Source: Bacillota bacterium (GTDB lineage Bacteria > Bacillota > Clostridia > Oscillospirales > Ruminococcaceae). Taken from it: a DNA stretch of 10,028 nucleotides. The stretch is taken from positions 1-10,028 of the forward strand of contig JAEWYJ010000010.1 of assembly GCA_023395695.1 (NCBI GenBank). The letters run 5' to 3'. Shown piece after piece: positions 1 to 5,351 of the stretch. The notes below the pieces were generated by a model that worked only from the letters and a program-made list of their open reading frames with translations, was not told where the DNA came from and made no database searches. The position numbers and the translations under genes are program-made. Every line of letters starts with the position of its first letter. Position 1 is the first letter of the stretch.

Positions 1-264
1 CTTCAAGGGGTTTAAAACGCTCTCCCCCACCAGAGAATAGGCGGCGAAATGGATAACGCCCTCAATCGGCTCTTTATTAAAAAGCCCCTCTAAAAAAGCC
101 TTGTCCGAAATATCTCCTCTATAAAAACGTGCGCGCCTGTCCACCGCCTGCACATGCCCGGTGGAAAGATTATCGGCCACGACAGTATCGACACCCTCGT
201 CGCAGAGCGCTCTAACGGTATGTGAACCGATATAGCCCGCGCCGCCCAGCACCAGAATAGCCAT
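1..264 (-). CDS. galE: UDP-glucose 4-epimerase, N-terminal part (runs off left edge)
   Basis: This is the first 88 codons of an NAD-dependent sugar epimerase, which interconverts UDP-glucose and UDP-galactose in the cytoplasm (Leloir pathway and supply of galactosyl units for envelope polysaccharides). The protein starts [15 protein letters not shown], a Rossmann beta-strand and NAD-binding loop GGAGYIG at residues 7-13. It continues with the acidic end of strand 2 ([10 protein letters not shown]), the GDISD segment that contacts the adenine, and [11 protein letters not shown], a signature of the GalE group within the short-chain dehydrogenase superfamily. The start is ATG at 264 with GGGGGA just upstream. 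The catalytic Ser and YxxxK lie beyond the edge. Related UDP-sugar epimerases cannot be fully excluded from this fragment, but [10 protein letters not shown] favours GalE. It is transcribed away from the rest of the window. Confidence 0.9.
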   Translation of the reverse strand, partial: MAILVLGGAGYIGSHTVRALCDEGVDTVVADNLSTGHVQAVDRRARFYRGDISDKAFLEGLFNKEPIEGVIHFAAYSLVGESVLNPLK

Positions 265-311
265 TGATACAATCCCCCTTTTCATATCGGCAACAAATGC
301 CTTTGGTCTTT

Positions 312-340
312 ATCATAGCTGAAAAGTGCACGGCTTGCAA
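312..340 (-). promoter_or_regulatory. Putative sigma-A promoter of galE
   Basis: Read on the minus strand, TTGCAA (335-340) is followed after exactly 17 bases by TATGAT (312-317). These are good -35 and -10 boxes lying about 50 bp upstream of the galE start. The call rests only on box match and spacing. Confidence 0.55.
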
Positions 341-442
341 CAGGGCAGCACACATTAAAAATTAAGGATTGGAGCTGGAATTCCCCTGCACTTTGTAGTA
401 AAATAAAAAGTATTAAAACACAATATATGGAGGGCACTCAAA

Positions 443-1270
443 ATGGGATTTGTCGTGACCACCCTGATGGAAACCCACGCGGCGGCAACGGGCCTGCACA
501 CTGAACACGGCCTGAGCCTGCACCTGACCGACGGCAGCTTTTCGCTGTTGCTGGACACCGGCGCCACGCCGGCCTTTCTGGATAATGCCAGACAGCTTGG
601 CGTCGGGCTGGGTCACATGGATATTCTGGTCCTCAGCCACGGGCACTACGACCACACCGGCGGCGTCAGGGCATTGCTCGAAAGCGGCTGCCACCCCGTG
701 GCAACCTATTTGGGGCCAAACTTTTTTGCCCGTCGGTATCATCGTGAGCCGGGGCGCCTGTACCCGATCAGCGCAAGGCTGACCGAGGAATTCCTTTTTG
801 AGAACGCAATGCCATTTTATGTGCTGGAGCCGGGTATACTAAAGCTTAACGAGCAGGTCTCGCTTGTGTGCGGCATTCCTTTTAAAACCGAGCTTGAAAA
901 AGCCAACCCCCGCCTGCTGCGCCAACATGGCAGCGCTTATGTGGTGGATGACTTTAACGAGGAAACAGTGGTGGTTGTTCACGGTGAGCAAGGCCTGGCA
1001 CTGCTTTCGGGCTGTTCTCACCGGGGCGTGGTCAATACCTGCATGTGGGTGTCTGAGCTATTCCGGCAGCCGGTGCATACCTTTATCGGCGGCACACACC
1101 TGATGGATGCAGACGAGGCACGCATCCGTGCCACCATGGCAAGCCTGCGCACGCTCGGCGTACGCCGGCTGGGCGCCTGCCACTGTAACGGCGAACAAGC
1201 CGGCGCTATTTTTGAGCGGGAATTTGAGGGCTTTTTTAAAAACAACACCGGTACGGTCACCGCGCTTTAA
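443..1270 (+). CDS. MBL-fold metallohydrolase, dihydropterin synthase-like (DHPS-like) group
   Basis: A 275-aa metallo-beta-lactamase-fold protein, predicted to be a soluble metal-dependent hydrolase. The metal motif HxHxDH is intact at residues 66-71 (SHGHYDHTGG). Further conserved points are DTG (38-40), GCSHRGVVNT with His193, GGTHL with His219, and a C-terminal CHCNG (246-250). The order GCSH, then GGxHL, then CHCxG is characteristic of the group annotated as 7,8-dihydropterin-6-methyl-4-(beta-D-ribofuranosyl)-aminobenzene-5'-phosphate synthase, an archaeal methanopterin enzyme. Bacterial members outside that pathway usually have an unknown substrate, so I do not assign one. The start ATG at 443 has GGAGGG about 8 bases upstream. 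A weak -10-like TAAAAT sits at 399-404. It is transcribed divergently from galE, and its stop overlaps the convergent 181-aa gene by 4 bp. Confidence 0.88.
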   Translation: MGFVVTTLMETHAAATGLHTEHGLSLHLTDGSFSLLLDTGATPAFLDNARQLGVGLGHMDILVLSHGHYDHTGGVRALLESGCHPVATYLGPNFFARRYHREPGRLYPISARLTEEFLFENAMPFYVLEPGILKLNEQVSLVCGIPFKTELEKANPRLLRQHGSAYVVDDFNEETVVVVHGEQGLALLSGCSHRGVVNTCMWVSELFRQPVHTFIGGTHLMDADEARIRATMASLRTLGVRRLGACHCNGEQAGAIFEREFEGFFKNNTGTVTAL

Positions 1271-1812
1271 TCAGGAGGGGTAAAACAATCCTGTGCAAGA
1301 CCGCCGCCCTCAAGCAACAGTACTGCCGCCGCCGCAATGATATGCGCATGCTTTTGCTCATCGGGTATATTTAAGGGGTACTCCCCTATTTCAAGCAGCT
1401 CGCCTCCCAGGGTGGTGACGGTTCGCTGAACCGAAAAGACAGGCTTTTGACGGTCCAGACTTGAAAGGGTCAGCGTATCTCTTTGGCGCAGCCCGCAGCT
1501 TATCAGCTGCTGGCTGCCGTCAAGCACAATGTCGGGACCGCTTTCTGAAAAGGAGAGGATTGTCGCACCCGACGGTGCAAAAAAAGGGCTTTGGCAGCCT
1601 TCGGGCACCAGCACAATACAGCGTGCGGACGCCTCCAGCGACACCTGCTGTTCGGGGACGCACGCGACAATGCAAAAATCGGGGTTTTCATCCGCAAAAC
1701 AGCATCGGGCATTGCATAAAAGCATTGTGCGGCGGCAGCGCCCCAGCAATTCAAACAGCGCCATCGCCGCTTTTTCGCTGTCGTCTCCGGGCGGAAGCAG
1801 TATAATTACCAT
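1267..1812 (-). CDS. Conserved-looking hypothetical protein, 181 aa
   Basis: I do not recognise this family. The reading frame is convincing: ATG at 1812 is preceded by GGAGGG at good spacing, and the ORF fills the space between the tRNA promoter region and the hydrolase gene. The protein begins with a hydrophobic strand-like segment (MVIILLPPGDD) followed by an amphipathic helix, which suggests an alpha/beta fold. It has no signal peptide and no clear membrane segment. It contains several cysteines in the first half (CRRTMLLCNARCC at about 26-38). The C-terminal half has a distinctive stretch GLRQRDTLTLSSL followed by QRTVTTLGGELLEIGEYPL and then a hydrophobic helix HIIAAAAVLLLEGG. It is convergent with the upstream hydrolase, sharing 4 bp at the stops. 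No function is proposed. Confidence 0.7.
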   Translation of the reverse strand: MVIILLPPGDDSEKAAMALFELLGRCRRTMLLCNARCCFADENPDFCIVACVPEQQVSLEASARCIVLVPEGCQSPFFAPSGATILSFSESGPDIVLDGSQQLISCGLRQRDTLTLSSLDRQKPVFSVQRTVTTLGGELLEIGEYPLNIPDEQKHAHIIAAAAVLLLEGGGLAQDCFTPPD

Positions 1813-1896
1813 GATATCCCTCCGTTTTTCAGTCTATTAAAGTGTAACCCAAAACAACATTTTCATGCCGGACGCGCGTTTTGACGCAAAAAGATG

Positions 1897-1924
1897 TTGA
1901 CATTACGCTTTTTTGAGATATAAT
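1897..1924 (+). promoter_or_regulatory. Promoter of the tRNA-Gln gene
   Basis: A perfect TTGACA (1897-1902) and a perfect TATAAT (1919-1924) are separated by 16 bases and end 21 bases before the mature tRNA 5' end. This is a consensus vegetative promoter, as expected for a stable RNA gene. Confidence 0.85.
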
Positions 1925-1945
1925 AGATGATGCTGCAATAATTAC

Positions 1946-2019
1946 TGCCGAATTGTGTAAAGGTAGCACGACAGACTCTGCCTCTGTTTGTCTGGGTTCG
2001 AATCCTAGTTCGGCAACCA
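1946..2019 (+). tRNA. tRNA-Gln, anticodon CTG, CCA encoded
   Basis: A complete 74-nt cloverleaf. The acceptor stem TGCCGAA (1946-1952) pairs fully with TTCGGCA (2009-2015), followed by discriminator A and encoded CCA (2017-2019). The D stem is GTGT/GCAC with loop AAAGGTA. The anticodon stem ACAGA/TCTGT is perfect with loop CTCTGCC, giving anticodon CTG (1978-1980) that reads CAG. The T arm is CTGGG/CCTAG with loop TTCGAAT. One oddity is that the base after the anticodon (position 37, at 1981) is C, where nearly all tRNAs have a purine. A consensus promoter precedes it. The 3' end of a tRNA gene is a common integration site, and mobile-element genes follow on its 3' side. Confidence 0.95.
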
Positions 2020-2025
2020 ACTAAT

Positions 2026-2055
2026 GCAAGCCGCCCGCAGAAGCGAGCGGTTTGC
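2026..2055 (+). terminator. Hairpin directly after tRNA-Gln (weak terminator or processing stem)
   Basis: GCAAGCCGCCCGC (2026-2038) pairs with GCGAGCGGTTTGC (2043-2055) around an AGAA loop, with one mismatch and one G-T pair. It begins 7 nt after the tRNA CCA. There is no T tract after it, so termination may be incomplete and transcription could continue into the structured region that follows. Confidence 0.4.
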
Positions 2056-2135
2056 AAGCAGCTTATTGGGTCATCGCTACTGCTACTGAAAGGCCCTACA
2101 ACATATTCACATTTCAAAGTGCAAAAAGAAAGACC

Positions 2136-2269
2136 ATGATGCCGTTAACATCATAGCCTTTCTGGTTTAAACACCTTGTGGTGTCTAGGGGCACAGATAA
2201 GTCTGGTGATGCGGTTGAGGCATCTGTCAGGCGTAAGCCTTTGAAGGTCGGGAAACCTTCGAAGGCTAT
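2136..2269 (+). ncRNA. Putative structured RNA, copy A
   Basis: No credible ORF lies here, but pairing is dense. ATGATG/CATCAT (2136-2154) comes first. An outer stem ATAGCCTTT (2153-2161) pairs with GAAGGCTAT (2261-2269). Inside it are ACACC-TTGT-GGTGT, GATGC-GGTTGAG-GCATC (2208-2224), AGGC-GTAA-GCCT (2229-2240, a GNRA loop) and GAAGGT-CGGGAA-ACCTTC (2243-2260). The last three hairpins recur in copy B with the loops unchanged. The third stem differs in sequence yet still pairs, which is what an RNA-level constraint would give. An alternative longer hairpin, AGCCTTTGAAGGT with ACCTTCGAAGGCT, competes with the GTAA hairpin and the outer stem. I do not recognise the family. Boundaries are approximate. 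Confidence 0.5.
2201..2243 (+). repeat. 43-bp direct repeat, copy 1
   Basis: Forty-one of 43 bases match 2440-2482. The only differences are the two bases at 2206-2207 (GT here, AC in copy 2). The copies are 239 bp apart and form the core of the two putative RNA folds. Confidence 0.9.
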
Positions 2270-2333
2270 TTGTGTTTAATTCAATAGAATTATAGCATTA
2301 TAATCTTGAAAAAGCAAGTAAATTTTGGCAACG

Positions 2334-2364
2334 ATTAATTAGGGACAAAATGTCCCTAATTAAT
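2334..2364. repeat. Perfect 14-bp inverted repeat with 3-base loop
   Basis: ATTAATTAGGGACA (2334-2347) and its exact reverse complement (2351-2364) flank AAA. The inner GGGACA/TGTCCC with an AT-rich base resembles palindromes associated with Y1 (IS200-like/REP) transposases in other genomes, but that link is from memory. There is no transposase in the window. It could also be a transcription terminator without a T tract or a small non-autonomous element. It lies between the two structured RNA copies. Confidence 0.6.
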
Positions 2365-2406
2365 TTGGGTTAGAAATATGAAAGCCCTTGCAATTTTTTT
2401 GAAGGC

Positions 2407-2524
2407 TATGCTAATATCAGTTATGAGCTATGCTCATCAGTCTGACGATGCGGTTGAGGCATCTGTCAGGCGTAAGCCTTTGGCGGCGGGAACCGTCCAA
2501 GCGCTATGAGCAGGCACCAGCATA
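2407..2524 (+). ncRNA. Putative structured RNA, copy B
   Basis: The outer stem TATGCT (2407-2412) pairs with AGCATA (2519-2524), and TGCTCAT (2431-2437) pairs with ATGAGCA (2506-2512). Inside are the same three hairpins as in copy A: GATGC/GCATC with loop GGTTGAG, AGGC-GTAA-GCCT, and GGCGG-CGGGAA-CCGTC (2482-2497). The CGGGAA loop is identical to copy A, whereas the stem bases are different but complementary. The strong terminator at 2531-2573 follows at once, which suggests the transcript ends there. No RNA family is recognised. Confidence 0.5.
2440..2482 (+). repeat. 43-bp direct repeat, copy 2
   Basis: This is the partner of 2201-2243, with 41/43 identity. The bases just outside the repeat diverge, so similarity is confined to the hairpin core rather than reflecting a recent simple duplication of the whole unit. 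Confidence 0.9.
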
Positions 2525-2530
2525 AAACGA

Positions 2531-2573
2531 GAGCGGCAGGGTCAACTGAAAGGTTGCCCTGCCGCTCTTTTTG
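2531..2573 (+). terminator. Strong rho-independent terminator
   Basis: GAGCGGCAGGG(T)CAAC pairs with GTTGCCCTGCCGCTC across a TGAAAG loop, giving 15 bp with one bulged T, followed by TTTTTG. It ends the noncoding region and insulates the small downstream gene. Confidence 0.85.
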
Positions 2574-2623
2574 TATCGTAATATACTCCAAATGCTCAAT
2601 AAATCCAGACGAGGAGAATGTAA

Positions 2624-2833
2624 ATGAGAAGCTTTAACTATGAGGAATTGTCCCTGATGCGCTGCTACAATCCCGAAAATGGCCGGTTATCCATGATTGC
2701 CATGCTAAACGAAGTGTTACCTGACACGAAAAATAAGCTGGCGATTGAGACGATTAGAAATATCTTGGGTAAGCTGCACACCATCAGCGACGAAGAGTTT
2801 GACACTCTGGACTTCGTCAATGTGTTTGAATAG
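2624..2833 (+). CDS. Small protein resembling the transposon-transfer assisting (TTRAP) family
   Basis: A 69-aa cytoplasmic protein beginning MRSFNYEELSLMRCYNPENG. The opening pattern F-x-x-EE-LSLM-x-x-YN, a predicted helical middle and a C-terminal SDEEFDTLD-F match my memory of small proteins named transposon-transfer assisting protein in clostridial conjugative elements. The assignment is from memory and the biochemical role is not established. Typical length is about 60-75 aa, so this one is full length. ATG at 2624 is preceded by GAGGAGAA with short spacing. The gene is isolated between two terminators (2531-2573 and 2832-2867) and so probably has its own promoter. Its stop is TAG and the reading frame after it runs straight through the terminator, so TAG does act as a stop here. 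Confidence 0.6.
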   Translation: MRSFNYEELSLMRCYNPENGRLSMIAMLNEVLPDTKNKLAIETIRNILGKLHTISDEEFDTLDFVNVFE

Positions 2834-2867
2834 CGCTACAAGCAGAGTTGTTGCTCTGCCGCTCTTT
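2832..2867 (+). terminator. Terminator after the TTRAP-like gene
   Basis: AGCG (2832-2835) and GCAGAG (2842-2847) pair with CTCTGC (2854-2859) and CGCT (2860-2863), followed by CTTTT-like sequence. The stem overlaps the TAG stop. It also sits about 20 bp beyond the end of the convergent minus-strand operon. Confidence 0.65.
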
Positions 2868-2883
2868 TGGCTATGAGGTTTGT

Positions 2884-3285
2884 TCACTTATTGCTGATGG
2901 AAATAACCCCGCCAATTGCAGCAACTGTTAAGACTGCTCTGGCGATAGGATTATTTATGTATATGAATAAAGAAATGAGCATAAAAACAATTATCAGCAT
3001 GGCAACGGCTGAAATTACTATATCTTCAAACTCAAGATCTTCATCCCTTATTGAACGAAAATTTATCATAATGAGTACCGAACCTGCAAAAAATAAAATC
3101 ATAGCCAAAATAAAATATTGGAGCGGCTTATAATTATCGTAAGCTAATAATTCAAAAGGCCTTTGGTCTAAACCCTTTCCAAGCAAAATATCGTTGAGCC
3201 GACGAAGCTTGAAAAGGAAAACGGCGCTGAATAGCAGATATACAAATTCGCACCATTTGGCTTTTAGAATGCCTTTTAAAGTCAT
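2884..3285 (-). CDS. Small integral membrane protein, 133 aa, family not recognised
   Basis: The sequence predicts about four membrane segments: residues 13-26, 57-75, 88-111 and 113-130. A charged loop (27-55) and an acidic connector (RSIRDEDLEFED, 78-89) join them. There is no signal peptidase site and no enzyme motif. It starts at ATG 3285, only 6 nt after the stop of the 146-aa gene, with a weak GGTGA ahead of it, so it is probably translationally coupled. It is the last gene of the minus-strand block and is clearly AT-richer than the relaxase. Candidate roles, such as entry exclusion, defence effector or surface function, cannot be told apart from the sequence. Confidence 0.7.
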   Translation of the reverse strand: MTLKGILKAKWCEFVYLLFSAVFLFKLRRLNDILLGKGLDQRPFELLAYDNYKPLQYFILAMILFFAGSVLIMINFRSIRDEDLEFEDIVISAVAMLIIVFMLISLFIYINNPIARAVLTVAAIGGVISISNK

Positions 3286-3291
3286 AGCAAG

Positions 3292-3732
3292 TCACCATTT
3301 TCTGTGATTTTTTTTAAACTCTTCTATAAACAATTTTTCTTGAAGATTCTTTTTTATTTGATTAAAGGTATCAATTATAATGAGCCCGAGAGTAAAAAGA
3401 ACAACCAGACACAACAAAATTATTACAAGTAATGATACCTTGGAAGAATCATTGATACCGGAGCTTGATAGGAATATCATTACAAGCTGCTCCGATTTTT
3501 CCAGCAGGTATTCTAAAAGCCCCATAATGAGTGACACAAATATTATACCGACAAAAGTGGCAAGCTTTAATTTTCCGCACTCACATTTTGTTGCTGTTTC
3601 GATATAGCGCATTTCAATTTCACTATCGCTCATGAGCTGATATTTTTGGATCTTTGCATTGAACTTTTCTAACGCTTTCTTGTGTCTGAAGCTATACGAA
3701 ATGCGATTAATAAAATTTTTGATCAGTTGCAT
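3292..3732 (-). CDS. Two-pass membrane protein, 146 aa, family not recognised
   Basis: The N-terminal 50 residues are basic and helical (MQLIKNFINRISYSFRHKK) and should be cytoplasmic. Two hydrophobic spans follow, at about 57-76 and 99-121, and the C-terminal 25 residues are again charged (NQIKKNLQEKLFIEEFKKNHRKW). A CEC pair (50-52) sits just before the first span and could bind metal, although two cysteines alone are weak evidence. The start ATG at 3732 is supported by GGAGGTG 6-8 bases upstream and lies inside the end of the 102-aa gene, a 10-bp overlap. Both cytoplasmic ends and the tight coupling to the 133-aa membrane protein suggest that the two act together. Base composition is low GC, unlike the adjoining relaxase. 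Confidence 0.72.
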   Translation of the reverse strand: MQLIKNFINRISYSFRHKKALEKFNAKIQKYQLMSDSEIEMRYIETATKCECGKLKLATFVGIIFVSLIMGLLEYLLEKSEQLVMIFLSSSGINDSSKVSLLVIILLCLVVLFTLGLIIIDTFNQIKKNLQEKLFIEEFKKNHRKW

Positions 3733-4031
3733 TTCGACACCTCCAATGCTCTACGCTCATAAGAAACCCCTATGTCCGATCCGTATAAATTATACAAGTC
3801 TATTAACCGCTCTTTTTGATACACTTCAGAAAGAGAATTAATATCATTATATATGACGGTATAAGGGTTATCAATATTTTGGCGATAATTGTAATATTTC
3901 ATGGCATAGGAGTAAAAAATTCTGTTTCGCAATCGGATTGTCTTTGGAACGCATTTCAATGGAATTTTCCCATATACTAAATCTAGTTTAAGTTGGTTAT
4001 GAGAAAAAACAACTATTTTTCTTTTCTGCAT
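3723..4031 (-). CDS. Hypothetical basic protein, 102 aa, first gene of the AT-rich trio
   Basis: A soluble-looking, tyrosine-rich and basic protein (MQKRKIVVFSHNQLKLDLVYGKIPLKCVPKTIRLRNRIFY as its first 40 residues, given here only to show composition by its K/R and Y content). No motif is recognised. ATG at 4031 has AAAGGGG upstream and begins 18 nt after the relaxase stop at 4050, so it is likely in the same transcript. Its 3' end overlaps the 146-aa membrane protein gene by 10 bp, which is strong support for both frames. The first residues resemble a beta strand, and RNRIFYSYAMKYYNYR is a positively charged aromatic stretch that could bind nucleic acid or a membrane surface. That is inference only. 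Confidence 0.6.
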   Translation of the reverse strand: MQKRKIVVFSHNQLKLDLVYGKIPLKCVPKTIRLRNRIFYSYAMKYYNYRQNIDNPYTVIYNDINSLSEVYQKERLIDLYNLYGSDIGVSYERRALEVSKCN

Positions 4032-4049
4032 GGCGAAAGCCCCTTTCTA

Positions 4050-5351
4050 TTATCGTCCTCTGTCGTCGCGCCGGTGAGATTTCGCCGGCGCTCTTTGTTT
4101 ACGTTCGTGTGCCAGATCAGACACGCGCTGAAGCTTGGCTTGAATGCTGTCTTCTTCCTGGCCGGACGCCGCCGAGAAATTTGGTAACGGCTGCTCCGGG
4201 TCAGGAAGATCCAGCAGCCTACGCATGTACAGTTCGGCGGAGCACCAGAGCCGTAGCTCCTCGCGCAGATCATCCCACTTCGCGGACAAATTATCGCGTC
4301 GGGCTTCCAGCGCCCTGATCTGCTCGGCCTGCCGATCTTCCAATGTGGCAATCTCTCGCCCGAAAGCTTCAGGCACGACATGATCGTTGTACCCGGCAGC
4401 CTGAAGCTTTTTGCTGGCGTAGGCAAACTTATCAATTTCGTCCTTGTGGTTCTGGTAGAACCGGCCCCGGAAAAGCTTCAGCTTATCAAACTGCTCGGCA
4501 ACGGCACGGTGTTGATCACACCAGAGCGCACACTTCTCCAACTCGCGCAGCTGCTGAGCTTCAGAAATGCCGACGGCCTTCAGCCGGTCAATCTCAGCCT
4601 GGGCATGGATGATACCATCCCGGCAGGCATCATGGTCGGCCTGCGCCTTTCGGACGCCGACGAGAATATCCGCATAGCTTTCGACGCCATGCGTGGCAAG
4701 GAAGTTGTGCGTGCCGGCAGCATAGCGAATGGCGCTGCGGATGTTCTCAACACGGTGAGGCGCCGTCCCATCGGGCGCAGGCTGTCGCGCACCTCCGGCG
4801 CTGGCCGGGGGTGTTTCAAGCCGCCGCTGCGGCTTCTTCTCCGACGAAAGCACGGGGCTTTCGTCCTTTTTCGGGGTACAGGGCGCCCCCTGTCGCACAG
4901 CACCGTGGAACGGTGCATCAGTGCGCCTTTGGTCCTCCCGGCTGCGCCCGGATGGACCGCCGGACTTGGCAACCTCCGGTTGCGAGAGCCGGCCCCCGGC
5001 CGCTTTCGCCGCCTCCTCACCGACCAAGGTGGGCTCGGATACCCTCGCCTTTTTCGATTGGCGCTGCCGCGCTCTTGCCCGTTCAAATATCTCCTGCGCT
5101 GTTTCCCAAAGGCCCGCCGGCTCGATGCCCAGATCGGCCATCTCGTTGCAGGCTGACACCGTGCGGTTGTAATTACCTTTCTCGGTGGAAACGCCCTTGC
5201 GTTCCAGGGCGGTAGCCTCCTTGCCCAAATGGATGGTAGCCTGGCGTTGGATACCCTGCTCATCATAGCTGCGATGGTCGATCCGGTACGGTAGTCCCTT
5301 CGCTTCATAACGCGCGTTACAGGCCTCCGCCCACTGGGCGCGCCAGGACAC
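4050..5351 (-). CDS. MobA/MobL relaxase, C-terminal part (downstream of an in-frame TAG)
   Basis: These 433 codons continue the relaxase in the same frame directly after the TAG at 5352-5354. The first residues (WRAQWAEACNARYEAKG, then IDHRSYDEQGIQRQATIHLG) are the conserved middle of MobA/MobL proteins, where WR-x-x-WA, IDHRSY and HLG recur. The rest is a charged, variable linker (about 100-200) followed by long helical, coiled-coil-like stretches (about 220-280 and 330-390) ending in RRDDRGR. No ribosome binding site precedes the first possible start, the GTG at 5349-5351, although TAGGTG could allow termination-reinitiation. Without readthrough this region lacks the catalytic domain. It could be a decayed pseudogene remnant, a separately translated helper, or the second half of a readthrough product. 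Confidence 0.75.
   Translation of the reverse strand: MSWRAQWAEACNARYEAKGLPYRIDHRSYDEQGIQRQATIHLGKEATALERKGVSTEKGNYNRTVSACNEMADLGIEPAGLWETAQEIFERARARQRQSKKARVSEPTLVGEEAAKAAGGRLSQPEVAKSGGPSGRSREDQRRTDAPFHGAVRQGAPCTPKKDESPVLSSEKKPQRRLETPPASAGGARQPAPDGTAPHRVENIRSAIRYAAGTHNFLATHGVESYADILVGVRKAQADHDACRDGIIHAQAEIDRLKAVGISEAQQLRELEKCALWCDQHRAVAEQFDKLKLFRGRFYQNHKDEIDKFAYASKKLQAAGYNDHVVPEAFGREIATLEDRQAEQIRALEARRDNLSAKWDDLREELRLWCSAELYMRRLLDLPDPEQPLPNFSAASGQEEDSIQAKLQRVSDLAHERKQRAPAKSHRRDDRGR

Noticed and set aside
1863..2117. Minus-strand ORFs across the tRNA gene
   Set aside because: They are antisense to a well-formed tRNA and its promoter, with no ribosome binding site.
2183..2500. CRISPR-like repeats
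   Set aside because: There are only two copies, 239 bp apart, with no regular spacers and no cas genes. Hairpin conservation fits an RNA better.
4380..5156. Long plus-strand ORF (258 aa) opposite the relaxase C-terminal half
   Set aside because: It is antisense to a GC-rich frame with recognisable MobA/MobL content, has no ribosome binding site, and its translation is Arg/Pro-rich shadow sequence.
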